A stretch of DNA of 10,036 nt, taken from contig CAJYHH010000019.1 of the NCBI GenBank assembly GCA_913773825.1, positions 1 to 10,036 on the forward strand, given 5' to 3'. The translations under genes and the position numbers were made by a program. Source of the stretch: Candidatus Sericytochromatia bacterium. GTDB taxonomy: Bacteria > Cyanobacteriota > Sericytochromatia > UBA7694. Under the pieces are notes generated by a model. That model saw only the letters and a program-made list of their open reading frames with translations, did no database searches and had not been told where the DNA came from. Each line of letters begins with the position of its first letter. Position 1 is the stretch's first letter. This document shows positions 1-5,131 of the stretch, in pieces.

Positions 1-588
1 GTCGAGCACACCGCGCAATTGTCCCAGACTTAAAAAGTTAGCGACTTTGGCAGCGCCACCCGTCAGCCCCCCAATTGATACTTTTAACTGGCCACCTTCG
101 GGCTTGATATAAATCGAGCCTAAGCCAATATCCATCAGACGGGTTTTATAGGCAATCGGAATTTTATACTGGCGAGATTCCGGATCAAAAGAAATTTTAA
201 AGTCAAAGTCCGAAAACTGCTGATTAGCCTGACCAATGCTATAGTCCAGCAGACCTTTATTGACTGAAACATCTGCGTCGAGTTTGCCGCGCAGATCATT
301 TTTGCTACGCTGATCAAGACCGTCGATATCTTCGACACGCAGATTGGCTGAAAGAGTCGCAAAAGGATTTTGAGGCATCTGCGGTGCTTCAACCCAGGCC
401 AGAGTCTGAATCGAAGAACCTTGTGGCACAACCCGGACATTATCCACAATCGGCACCTGATTGGGGATCAGATTGGCAGCTGGATTCGGCAGCTGAGTGG
501 GATTCTGGGGCAAAGGGCCGGTGCGGGGCTGATCCGGGCGGGTGGGTGTGTATGCAGGAGTGGTTCCGTTAAGGCGCAGATCGGTCAT
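1..588 (-). CDS. Unrecognised protein with proline-rich N-terminus (partial, C-terminus off the left edge)
   Basis: The first 196 codons of a gene reading leftwards from an ATG whose complement is at 586-588; the frame is open through base 1. No in-frame ATG, GTG or TTG lies between the preceding stop and this ATG, so the start is well fixed, although the ribosome site is weak (AGG four bases upstream). The N-terminus begins MTDLRLNGTT with no signal peptide or membrane helix, followed by a P/N/Q/T-rich, probably disordered stretch (about residues 9-48). After about residue 80 the sequence turns into alternating polar and hydrophobic segments (LRVEDIDGLD, FDFKISFDPES, GSIYIKPEGGQLKVSIGGLTGG) that look like beta-strands. 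I recognise no family or catalytic motif. The composition would suit a structural or envelope-associated protein, but that is a guess. It is divergent from the cyanophycinase gene. Confidence 0.8.
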   Translation of the reverse strand, partial: MTDLRLNGTTPAYTPTRPDQPRTGPLPQNPTQLPNPAANLIPNQVPIVDNVRVVPQGSSIQTLAWVEAPQMPQNPFATLSANLRVEDIDGLDQRSKNDLRGKLDADVSVNKGLLDYSIGQANQQFSDFDFKISFDPESRQYKIPIAYKTRLMDIGLGSIYIKPEGGQLKVSIGGLTGGAAKVANFLSLGQLRGVLD

Positions 589-619
589 GGTGCCTACTTC
601 TCGATGGATATTCTCTCTT

Positions 620-625
620 ATTATG
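620..625 (-). promoter_or_regulatory. Possible -10 box for the leftward gene
   Basis: On the minus strand this reads CATAAT, one base from the TATAAT consensus, about 30 bases upstream of the ATG at 588. No good -35 hexamer sits at the right spacing, so the call rests on the -10 match and position alone. It lies in the 204-bp divergent region (589-792). I could not pick a convincing promoter for the rightward cyanophycinase gene in that region. Confidence 0.3.
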
Positions 626-792
626 GCATGTCTAAGCCCAAATCTTGCCCATCACAGAGGTTAAGAGCAAGTAAAGACAAGCTTTTTTCTGAAATTTACA
701 ACTGGTGCTTAAACCGTATCCGCGGCATACTGGAAGGCAAGCTGACCACCATGCTCAAGCCACCCCATCCAACCTCACTCTGGAGAATCATT

Positions 793-1677
793 ATGAAGCG
801 GCCTAAACTCACCAGTTTGCTAAGTATTCTGCTGCTGGCTTTAGCGCCCGCAAGCCCAGCATCAGAAGCTATACCTAAAGGTCATTTGATCATCATTGGC
901 GGTGGACCCATACCCAAATCGATTGTCAGCAGCATCCTTGAGCACAGTGGTGGACCAGCGGGAAAAATCCTGATTTTCCCCCATGCCAGCAGTAACCCAG
1001 CAGAAGCCGCTGCCAATACCCGCAAGCTCATTGAAGCCCAGGGTGCAAAAGCAGTTGAAGTCTATCAATGTGTACAGGGCGCAATGGACACACCCACTTG
1101 CCTGACTCAAATCGATAAAGCCGCTGGCATCTTTTTTACAGGCGGCGATCAAAACGTCCTGATGGCCGCTTTAGACAATACCCAGGCTATCAATAACATT
1201 CGCAAACGTTATGCTGATGGCGCACTGATTGCTGGAACCAGCGCCGGTGCCGCCATTATGAGCGAAGTGATGATTACCGGTGAAGAAAACCGTCCGGCTG
1301 TTGCTTCAAGAATTGACCCCGAAACCCAGCAGCAAATGGAGCCCTTTGCAAGCATCGGTCCTGGTCGGGTCGTCACATCAAAAGGTCTGGGTTTACTTAA
1401 AACATTTGTCGTGGATCAGCATTTTCTGGTGCGTAAACGGCAGAATCGCTTAATGAGCGTGGTGCTTGAGCATCCTGAATTAATTGGGGTGGGAATTGAT
1501 GAATCCACCGCCATTTTGGTCAGACCCAATCAAAGCTTAGAAGTCATCGGTGAGTCAGTCGTCACGATCATTGACGCCCGTCATGCAGCTGAGACTAAGC
1601 AAATGGGTCAAAACTTTTATACCCGCGGTCTCAACGTTCATCTGCTGCCAGCCGGCCAGAAGTTTTACGGCAATTAA
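793..1677 (+). CDS. Secreted cyanophycinase (peptidase family S51)
   Basis: A 294-residue serine exopeptidase expected to hydrolyse cyanophycin (multi-L-arginyl-poly-L-aspartate) to beta-Asp-Arg dipeptides. The start is ATG 793, with TGGAG seven bases upstream. The open frame extends back to 370, but only this start places a signal peptide at the N-terminus: MKRP, a hydrophobic core at residues 8-18, then a small-residue cleavage region ending ASPASEA. Visible S51 features are the strand LIIIGGG (32-38), FFTGGDQ (114-120), the nucleophile motif GTSAGA (148-153, Ser150), DQHF (208-211, His210) and GVGIDESTA (232-240, Glu237). The His-to-Glu spacing of 27 equals that of the Ser132/His174/Glu201 triad of Synechocystis CphB. 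The longer Ser-to-His spacing agrees with the extracellular type. Cys93 and Cys103 might form a disulfide in the exported protein. No cyanophycin synthetase or dipeptidase gene is nearby, which suggests use of external polymer. The family call is firm; the exact substrate is inferred. Confidence 0.9.
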   Translation: MKRPKLTSLLSILLLALAPASPASEAIPKGHLIIIGGGPIPKSIVSSILEHSGGPAGKILIFPHASSNPAEAAANTRKLIEAQGAKAVEVYQCVQGAMDTPTCLTQIDKAAGIFFTGGDQNVLMAALDNTQAINNIRKRYADGALIAGTSAGAAIMSEVMITGEENRPAVASRIDPETQQQMEPFASIGPGRVVTSKGLGLLKTFVVDQHFLVRKRQNRLMSVVLEHPELIGVGIDESTAILVRPNQSLEVIGESVVTIIDARHAAETKQMGQNFYTRGLNVHLLPAGQKFYGN

Positions 1678-1696
1678 TAGTCCACTAATTTTTTTT
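1672..1696 (+). terminator. Weak terminator-like hairpin at the end of the cyanophycinase gene
   Basis: A five-base AT-only stem (AATTA at 1672-1676, TAATT at 1686-1690) overlaps the stop codon and runs straight into eight Ts (1689-1696). The T-run is good but the stem is very weak, so it may be inefficient. The GC-containing structure at 1816-1870 is an alternative end for this transcript. Confidence 0.3.
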
Positions 1697-1815
1697 GATA
1701 GGGCTAGCAAAATCTGCTTTTGATAACCAAACGAATTGCCAGTAAAAATTTAACTGATCCTACTGATTTAGCTGTTCTTCCAAAGCGCGCCCAAAATTGA
1801 TGATTCAGCCCTTTT

Positions 1816-1870
1816 AGCCCTTAACTTAAGCTTTGTGCTTGAGTGAAAATAGAGCGATAAGGGTTTCTTT
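1816..1870 (+). other. Two-tier stem structure followed by T-rich sequence
   Basis: An inner hairpin pairs 1824-1831 (ACTTAAGC) with 1837-1844 (GCTTGAGT): eight pairs, one of them G-T, around a five-base loop. It is stacked directly on an outer eight-pair stem, 1816-1823 (AGCCCTTA) with 1858-1865 (TAAGGGTT, one wobble pair). A 13-base bulge lies on the 3' side. TTTCTTT follows. It may be the real terminator of the cyanophycinase transcript or a structured leader element. It sits just before the -10 box at 1888. Confidence 0.35.
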
Positions 1871-1887
1871 ACTATGCTTCAAAAGCT

Positions 1888-1893
1888 TATAAT
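1888..1893 (+). promoter_or_regulatory. -10 box (TATAAT) for the small ORF at 1930
   Basis: A perfect TATAAT. Transcription would begin near 1900, leaving a 5' leader of about 30 bases before the ATG at 1930. The -35 position (around 1865-1870, TTCTTT) matches the consensus poorly, so an activator or extra contacts may be needed. Confidence 0.5.
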
Positions 1894-1929
1894 AAAGCCA
1901 TCATTCAAAAAATAGTCTCGGAGGAAAGT

Positions 1930-2061
1930 ATGGTTTTAAGCAACCTGCAGGCTGTTGACGCTCCTTCTATCCAGACTATTTTCTGTGACAAAGCTCAACG
2001 CTGTGTCACCATTAACTTAATCTCTTCTCCTTTCGCTAGCGAAATTATCATCTGGCTTTGA
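1930..2061 (+). CDS. Small ORF, 43 aa: leader peptide or small protein
   Basis: ATG 1930 follows GGAGG (1920-1924) at a five-base spacing, and a perfect TATAAT lies about 40 bases upstream. That is a complete set of expression signals for a gene this short. The product starts MVLSNLQAVDAPSIQ, has two cysteines (19 and 25) and ends in a hydrophobic EIIIWL. There is no clear membrane helix, no repeated regulatory codon run, and no family I recognise. Codons 19-27 lie inside a hairpin, and another hairpin follows the stop, so translation could influence RNA folding upstream of the membrane-protein gene at 2195. It could be a leader peptide, a small stand-alone protein, or a chance ORF with unusually good signals. 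It is too short for homology judgement by eye. Confidence 0.45.
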   Translation: MVLSNLQAVDAPSIQTIFCDKAQRCVTINLISSPFASEIIIWL

Positions 2062-2103
2062 TTGGGCTGTGAAGAGGCACTTAGAGGCCTTTCACAGCGT
2101 TGA
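1985..2103 (+). promoter_or_regulatory. Overlapping RNA hairpins with an alternative pairing (attenuator-like)
   Basis: Hairpin A pairs GTGACA (1985-1990) with TGTCAC (2004-2009), with an extra AGC/GCT stem inside. Hairpin B pairs GCTGTGAA (2066-2073) with TTCACAGC (2091-2098), continued by AGGC/GCCT (2075-2078 with 2087-2090). An 11-base perfect inverted repeat, 1995-2005 (TCAACGCTGTG) with 2093-2103 (CACAGCGTTGA), would break both. Hairpin A lies within the small ORF and hairpin B just after its stop. No T-run follows hairpin B, so this is not a simple intrinsic terminator. A protein-binding palindrome is another possible reading. Confidence 0.4.
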
Positions 2104-2194
2104 CACAATTAGCCCCATTCCTGCTTAAGCATCAATTTTGTAGCGCTTGCAATCCAGATGCTTGAGCTTTGATAAGCGCGAAAGGCATATGGAC

Positions 2195-2650
2195 ATGAAG
2201 TCTCATGAAGACCCTTTTGAAGAGATGATGCAACCGGCTCAGTTATTTATTTTTGGCTTTTTATTCCTGATCGCAGTTCAGATGTGTTTAGAAGCTTTGC
2301 CAGCTACTAAAGCTTGGCTGAAGCGCTCCCAGTCAGCCGTTAAAGATTTGAAGCCAATCCAGCGTTACCCTGAGCGGGTTCGCATACGCATCTATTTTGA
2401 GCTTGCGCAGGCAGCTCAACGCTCAGCAGCCGAATTAAAGACATTTTCCCATCAGAATCCTGGCCAGACGGGCGTGATGACAATTGGCCCACTTAAGCAA
2501 AAATACGAGTGGCGTGTGGGTAAGAAGTATCGTTTGTCGCCGCAAGAACTTGAAGCGATCCGTCTGGAAGGCCTGTCTAAGGGCTGGCTGAATCTGTGGC
2601 CCACATTGACTGGCCGATTTCAACACTTGAGATCTGAAAAGTTAGCTTGA
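2195..2650 (+). CDS. Single-helix membrane protein of unknown function (151 aa)
   Basis: I do not recognise a family. The start at ATG 2195 is preferred because AAAGG (2181-2185) lies nine bases upstream. ATG 2189 would leave only three bases, and the TTG at 2147 has no ribosome site. The protein opens with an acidic segment (MKSHEDPFEEMM), then one hydrophobic helix at about residues 15-32 (QLFIFGFLFLIAVQMC). A basic soluble part of about 115 residues follows, including YPERVRIRIYFELAQAAQRSAAELK, which is probably helical, and a C-terminal segment with SPQELEAIRLEGLSKGW. An acidic N-terminus and basic flank after the helix predict the soluble part on the cytoplasmic side. The gene lies downstream of the small ORF and its hairpins, and the 58-aa membrane protein follows on the same strand after 121 bases. 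Confidence 0.75.
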   Translation: MKSHEDPFEEMMQPAQLFIFGFLFLIAVQMCLEALPATKAWLKRSQSAVKDLKPIQRYPERVRIRIYFELAQAAQRSAAELKTFSHQNPGQTGVMTIGPLKQKYEWRVGKKYRLSPQELEAIRLEGLSKGWLNLWPTLTGRFQHLRSEKLA

Positions 2651-2771
2651 GTCGGCCTTAAGCTTGGAAGCCAGATCTAGAGCAAACTTGAAGACAAAAG
2701 CCGCTGGGCACGCGACAGCTTGATTAAAAAAACCTTGTTTGCGTGACAAAACAAATCCTAAGGAGTCAAGC

Positions 2772-2948
2772 ATGGATGCAGACAGACTGATGGTACTGAA
2801 ATTTTATGATCTGATTTTTGGGATTGTCCTGATTGTGGTAAGTCTGGTGTTTAGTTACATCATCGCTTCAATGATTAAAATCGAGGCGAACACGCCTGTT
2901 GTGACATCAGTCGAAATCCTTTCTTTAAATCCTTCATCAGGGCAATGA
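2772..2948 (+). CDS. Small single-helix membrane protein (58 aa)
   Basis: The start is ATG 2772, preceded by TAAGGAG with a six-base spacer, close to an ideal Shine-Dalgarno. A TTG 33 bases upstream in the same frame would place that site inside the gene and is not used here. The product has a short charged N-terminus (MDADRLMVLKFYD), one strong hydrophobic helix at about residues 13-35 rich in I, V, L, F and S, and a short polar tail (KIEANTPVV... SSGQ). No family is recognisable at this length. Good translation signals and a clean membrane segment make it a real gene. It may share a transcript with the 151-aa membrane protein upstream, and it converges with the response regulator at 3146. 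Confidence 0.7.
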   Translation: MDADRLMVLKFYDLIFGIVLIVVSLVFSYIIASMIKIEANTPVVTSVEILSLNPSSGQ

Positions 2949-3112
2949 GCCGTTGGCGGCGCGCCCTATTAATCGATAAAACGGGCTGATTCGAGTTGAC
3001 TCACCACGCGGACTTCAGGCTGAGCCTAGAATTATCCAGTCATTTGGGCCGAAACCGGCTTGAAGTTTGGCATGCGGCTAAAAGTTAAAGTTTCGCTCAA
3101 GGAAACAGAGTC

Positions 3113-3148
3113 GGCTTATTATCTACGGGCTTATTATCTACGGGCTTA
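3113..3148. repeat. Tandem repeat, period 15, about 2.4 copies
   Basis: The unit TTATTATCTACGGGC occurs at 3116-3130 and 3131-3145, with the match extending into 3113-3115 and 3146-3148. Its right end supplies the stop codon of the minus-strand response regulator. Probably a recent slippage duplication in the 3' flank. Confidence 0.9.
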
Positions 3149-3523
3149 AGAACAGGCTAATTGATCCAGCTGTGCTGCACTTAAGGGCTTTATAAGGAAA
3201 CCTGATAACAAAGGATGATCAGCCGCTTTTTGACGATCTTTTTGACTAACAGAAGAGGAAAGCAAATAAATACAGATTTCCTGGACAGGTAAACGCACTT
3301 CAAGCTGGCTTAAAAACTCCCAGCCATCCATTGCTGGCAGGTTGATATCCAGTAAGATCAAACCAGGATATTGATCCGGGTTCAAATCGCAGAGCCATTG
3401 TAGGCCCTCACTTGCACTTGTAAAGCTATTGACCTGCTCAGCAAAACCTTGGCGCTGAATAAGCTTTTCACAGATAAGATTGTTGATGGGGTCATCATCA
3501 ATGAGGGTCACTTTACCGTACAT
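3146..3523 (-). CDS. Single-domain response regulator (CheY-like receiver)
   Basis: A 125-residue receiver domain with no output domain, so it should act through protein contacts or as a phosphate relay or sink. All receiver residues are present: acidic pocket Asp9-Asp11 (LIDDDPINN), phosphoacceptor Asp59 (LLDINLP), Ser89/Ser90 in YLLSSS at the switch position, and Lys112 in LIKPL. The start is the ATG at 3521-3523; AGAG about eight bases upstream is a modest ribosome site. A TATAAT lies about 30 bases upstream. It is clearly paralogous to the receiver at 4513-4941: the first 30 residues match at about two thirds of positions, and both carry the LSSS...DRQ segment. Together with the DHp-ending PAS protein on the same strand it probably forms a signalling set, but the 989 bp between the two receivers argue for separate transcription. 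Confidence 0.92.
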   Translation of the reverse strand: MYGKVTLIDDDPINNLICEKLIQRQGFAEQVNSFTSASEGLQWLCDLNPDQYPGLILLDINLPAMDGWEFLSQLEVRLPVQEICIYLLSSSVSQKDRQKAADHPLLSGFLIKPLSAAQLDQLACS

Positions 3524-3551
3524 GTAATACTCTGTTTAATCACAGTTTGAA

Positions 3552-3557
3552 ATTATA
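3552..3557 (-). promoter_or_regulatory. -10 box for the first response regulator
   Basis: A perfect TATAAT on the minus strand, about 30 bases upstream of the ATG at 3523. The -35 region (around 3575-3581) does not resemble TTGACA. The surrounding DNA is AT-rich, which raises the chance of an accidental match. Confidence 0.4.
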
Positions 3558-3718
3558 TTTTAATTCAGTTCTTAAAGGCTTTGTCTATAAATTGACGCTT
3601 TTAAAGTCTTAAATCAAAATAAAAATCGCTTATGACCAGCCAAAAAATATATTTTTCAGATATTTTATTTGATTATTAAAATTTTTTTACAAAAATAAAT
3701 CTATAAGTCTTATCTATC

Positions 3719-3764
3719 GCTGGGGTTCATCGCTCCAGCTAAAATCTTTTAAATATTTTAGCTG
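3719..3764 (+). other. Two mutually exclusive hairpins in the AT-rich intergenic region
   Basis: Hairpin 1 pairs GCTGGGG (3719-3725) with CTCCAGC (3733-3739), one wobble pair, seven-base loop. Hairpin 2 is a perfect ten-pair stem, CAGCTAAAAT (3736-3745) with ATTTTAGCTG (3755-3764). They share 3736-3739, so only one can form fully. On the plus strand they would be upstream of the terminator at 3989. On the minus strand they are about 200 bases upstream of the first response regulator. No riboswitch class is recognised. Confidence 0.4.
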
Positions 3765-3988
3765 TCCCTTTTAAGTCGCAAATCTAAGTTCTGTATAAGA
3801 CAAAAAATATACACTGATATTCAGGACGGTTCATCATAATCTAAAAGATAGTCCTAAGCGTGTTTGAATCCCAACCTGAGAACATTTCTGGCCTGTTTAA
3901 AAAGTTAGTCAAGCTGCTCACGTAAATCAACTTAAACTCATGTCTTTTTTGGTTGAACCCTGTGTCATAATCAGACTATCCAGTTGTT

Positions 3989-4015
3989 CCTCGCTATAGG
4001 CGAGGTCTTTTTTTT
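3989..4015 (+). terminator. Intrinsic terminator, plus strand
   Basis: CCTCGC (3989-3994) pairs with GCGAGG (4000-4005) around a five-base loop, followed by TC and eight Ts. This is a textbook rho-independent terminator. It has no obvious gene before it on this strand, as the last plus-strand ORF ends at 2948, so it points to an unannotated transcript. CATAAT at 3966-3971 with TG in the extended -10 position could start a very short RNA, but a longer one is equally possible. Confidence 0.75.
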
Positions 4016-4086
4016 GTAAATACTTAAAATAAGCCAAAAAATCAAGAGTCTGAACGTAACTTTGATTGTCTAGACTTGAGTAGATT

Positions 4087-4283
4087 AAGGAGGCTTAAAT
4101 AAGATTGAGCTGTTTTTAGACATCGACATTTGCTTAGATGATGCAGGTCGATTGATCTTGCTGCTGTTTGGATTAATGAGATTTGAAAGCGTTGTGGTGC
4201 ATATTGTGACGCCAGAAAAGCCGATGTGCATGAATCTAAATCCATCAAAGGCGTATAGCAAAGCTGCACACTTACCAAAATGA
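4087..4283 (+). other. Shine-Dalgarno followed by a 59-codon open frame without a standard start
   Basis: AAGGAGG at 4087-4093 is a perfect ribosome site. Ten bases later a frame opens at ATT 4104 and runs to TGA 4281-4283, and a terminator-like hairpin follows at 4305. The reading is IELFLDIDICLDDAGRL and continues to a C-terminal AHLPK. The only in-frame standard starts are TTG 4152 and ATG 4176, both with poor ribosome sites. It could be a gene with a rare ATT start, a decayed gene, or chance. Confidence 0.2.
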
Positions 4284-4304
4284 AATTTGAGGGCTTAACA
4301 AACA

Positions 4305-4328
4305 AAAAATCCGGCAATCCGGGGTTTT
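4305..4328 (-). terminator. Terminator-like hairpin, best read on the minus strand
   Basis: CCGG (4311-4314) and CCGG (4319-4322) form a four-pair stem with a four-base loop, flanked by A-run and T-run. Read leftwards it is followed by ATTTTTTG, so it could end the transcript of the second response regulator about 200 bases after its stop. Rightwards it has only four Ts, but could serve a small transcript ending near 4328. The stem is short. Confidence 0.45.
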
Positions 4329-4370
4329 AGACACCAGCTAAACTCTAGCAAGAACCGTTATTGATATTCA

Positions 4371-4478
4371 AGTTGAAATTTAGATTTCAATTTAGAATCG
4401 CCTTAAAAATAAATCAAGCCTTTAAGCGCAAAAATACAGCTGAGTTTTAAAAAGCACTTAACCCCGACTGGCACGGGG
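4371..4478. repeat. Two inverted repeats downstream of the second response regulator
   Basis: TTGAAAT (4373-4379) and ATTTCAA (4384-4390) form a perfect seven-pair hairpin with a TTAG loop, extendable by two pairs. CCCCG (4462-4466) and CGGGG (4474-4478) form a second, GC-only hairpin 35 bases past the stop. On the minus strand the second is followed after a short gap by CTTTTT and may be the primary terminator. The rest of 4323-4512 holds nothing else I can support. Confidence 0.35.
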
Positions 4479-4512
4479 AAAATAGAGTTTTAATTAACAA
4501 ATCAGACTAAAT

Positions 4513-4941
4513 TTAGCTCAGCACAGATTCATGAGGGCTTGCTTGAGCAATAACGGTCAGGTGCTCATGGCTAAGTGGCTTGACTAAATAACCTTCAATT
4601 TGTGTATAGCGCTTTGCTTGTTGACGATCTTGTGTGCTCAAAGAAGAAGAGAGTATCCAGGTTTTAAGGGAACGTTTCAGGTTGAGTCTGGCAAATTCAT
4701 CTAAAAATTCCCAGGCATTGAGCCCGGGCATATTGATATCTAAAAAAAGCAGATCAGGCCAGCTTACGGGATTTTGCTGCAGCCACTCCAGTGCGGTGCG
4801 AGGATCCAGAAAGCTGGTAACCTGTCGCGCAAAACCTGTGACCCGCAGGAGCTCTTCACAAATCAAATTATTAATCGGGTCATCATCAATTAGCAGCACA
4901 TATCGGCCAGTTGGCGAAGGTTCTGGGTTTGTCGGAGTCAT
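4513..4941 (-). CDS. Single-domain response regulator (CheY-like receiver), paralogue of the first
   Basis: A 142-residue receiver with a short T/P/E-rich N-terminal tail and no output domain. The start is the ATG at 4939-4941, with GAGG about six bases upstream; a TTG 39 bases further up has no ribosome site and is rejected. Receiver residues are intact: LIDDDPINN (Asp19-Asp21), phosphoacceptor Asp68 in FLDINMP, Ser98/Ser99 in ILSSS and Lys121 in LVKPL. One oddity is that the usual G after the phosphorylation loop (MDGWEFL in the paralogue) is replaced, giving LNAWEFL. The gene lies 190 bases beyond the PAS sensor on the same strand, so it is the most likely direct partner and may be co-transcribed. 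Its leader carries a hairpin and a micro-ORF. Function, inferred: phosphate-dependent switch, relay or sink for the neighbouring sensors. Confidence 0.92.
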   Translation of the reverse strand: MTPTNPEPSPTGRYVLLIDDDPINNLICEELLRVTGFARQVTSFLDPRTALEWLQQNPVSWPDLLFLDINMPGLNAWEFLDEFARLNLKRSLKTWILSSSLSTQDRQQAKRYTQIEGYLVKPLSHEHLTVIAQASPHESVLS

Positions 4942-4996
4942 ATTTGCCTCAAGGGTAGATAGCAACAGAGTCAGGCTCAATTAGCTGATTCCTAGA

Positions 4997-5050
4997 TTAG
5001 CAAGGCATCATTACCTCCAGATAGCAATTCTAAGACGTTAGAATAACTGG
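4997..5050 (-). promoter_or_regulatory. Leader of the second response regulator: hairpin, strong Shine-Dalgarno and micro-ORF
   Basis: ATTCTAA (5027-5033) and TTAGAAT (5038-5044) form a perfect seven-pair hairpin with a GACG loop. CCAG (5017-5020) and CTGG (5047-5050) can close it further out. Read leftwards, the closing stem contains GGAGG (5018-5014), immediately followed by ATG ATG CCT TGC TAA (5011-4997), a complete micro-ORF. The ribosome site is thus partly held in the stem. The real start at 4941 is 56 bases downstream of the micro-ORF stop. Confidence 0.35.
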
Positions 5051-5131
5051 AAGCTTTGAACTTTTTCAGACAGACTGTGTTTAAGTCCTGATATAAAAGA
5101 CAAAAATGACATTTTATAAATACGCTGGATC

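Noticed and set aside
370..792. N-terminal extension of the cyanophycinase frame back to 370
   Set aside because: It overlaps the divergent gene at 1-588, has no ribosome site, and would bury the signal peptide. ATG 793 with TGGAG is clearly better.
2958..2965. GGCGCGCC palindrome after the 58-aa gene
   Set aside because: A single eight-base palindrome is not evidence of an attachment site or other element.
3861..3878. tRNA T-arm-like stretch (TTTGAATCCC)
   Set aside because: The flanking stem does not pair, and no D-arm, anticodon arm or acceptor stem can be built around it.
4042..4317. 91-codon minus-strand open frame
   Set aside because: It starts at a TTG inside a hairpin-terminator without a ribosome site, and the translation has irregular composition with no domain or helix pattern. 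Probably chance.
4984..5131. A frameshifted ATPase domain beyond the end of the PAS sensor
   Set aside because: The 190-bp gap to the next gene is AT-rich and far too short, and no D-x-G-x-G or G-x-G type motif is readable in any frame.
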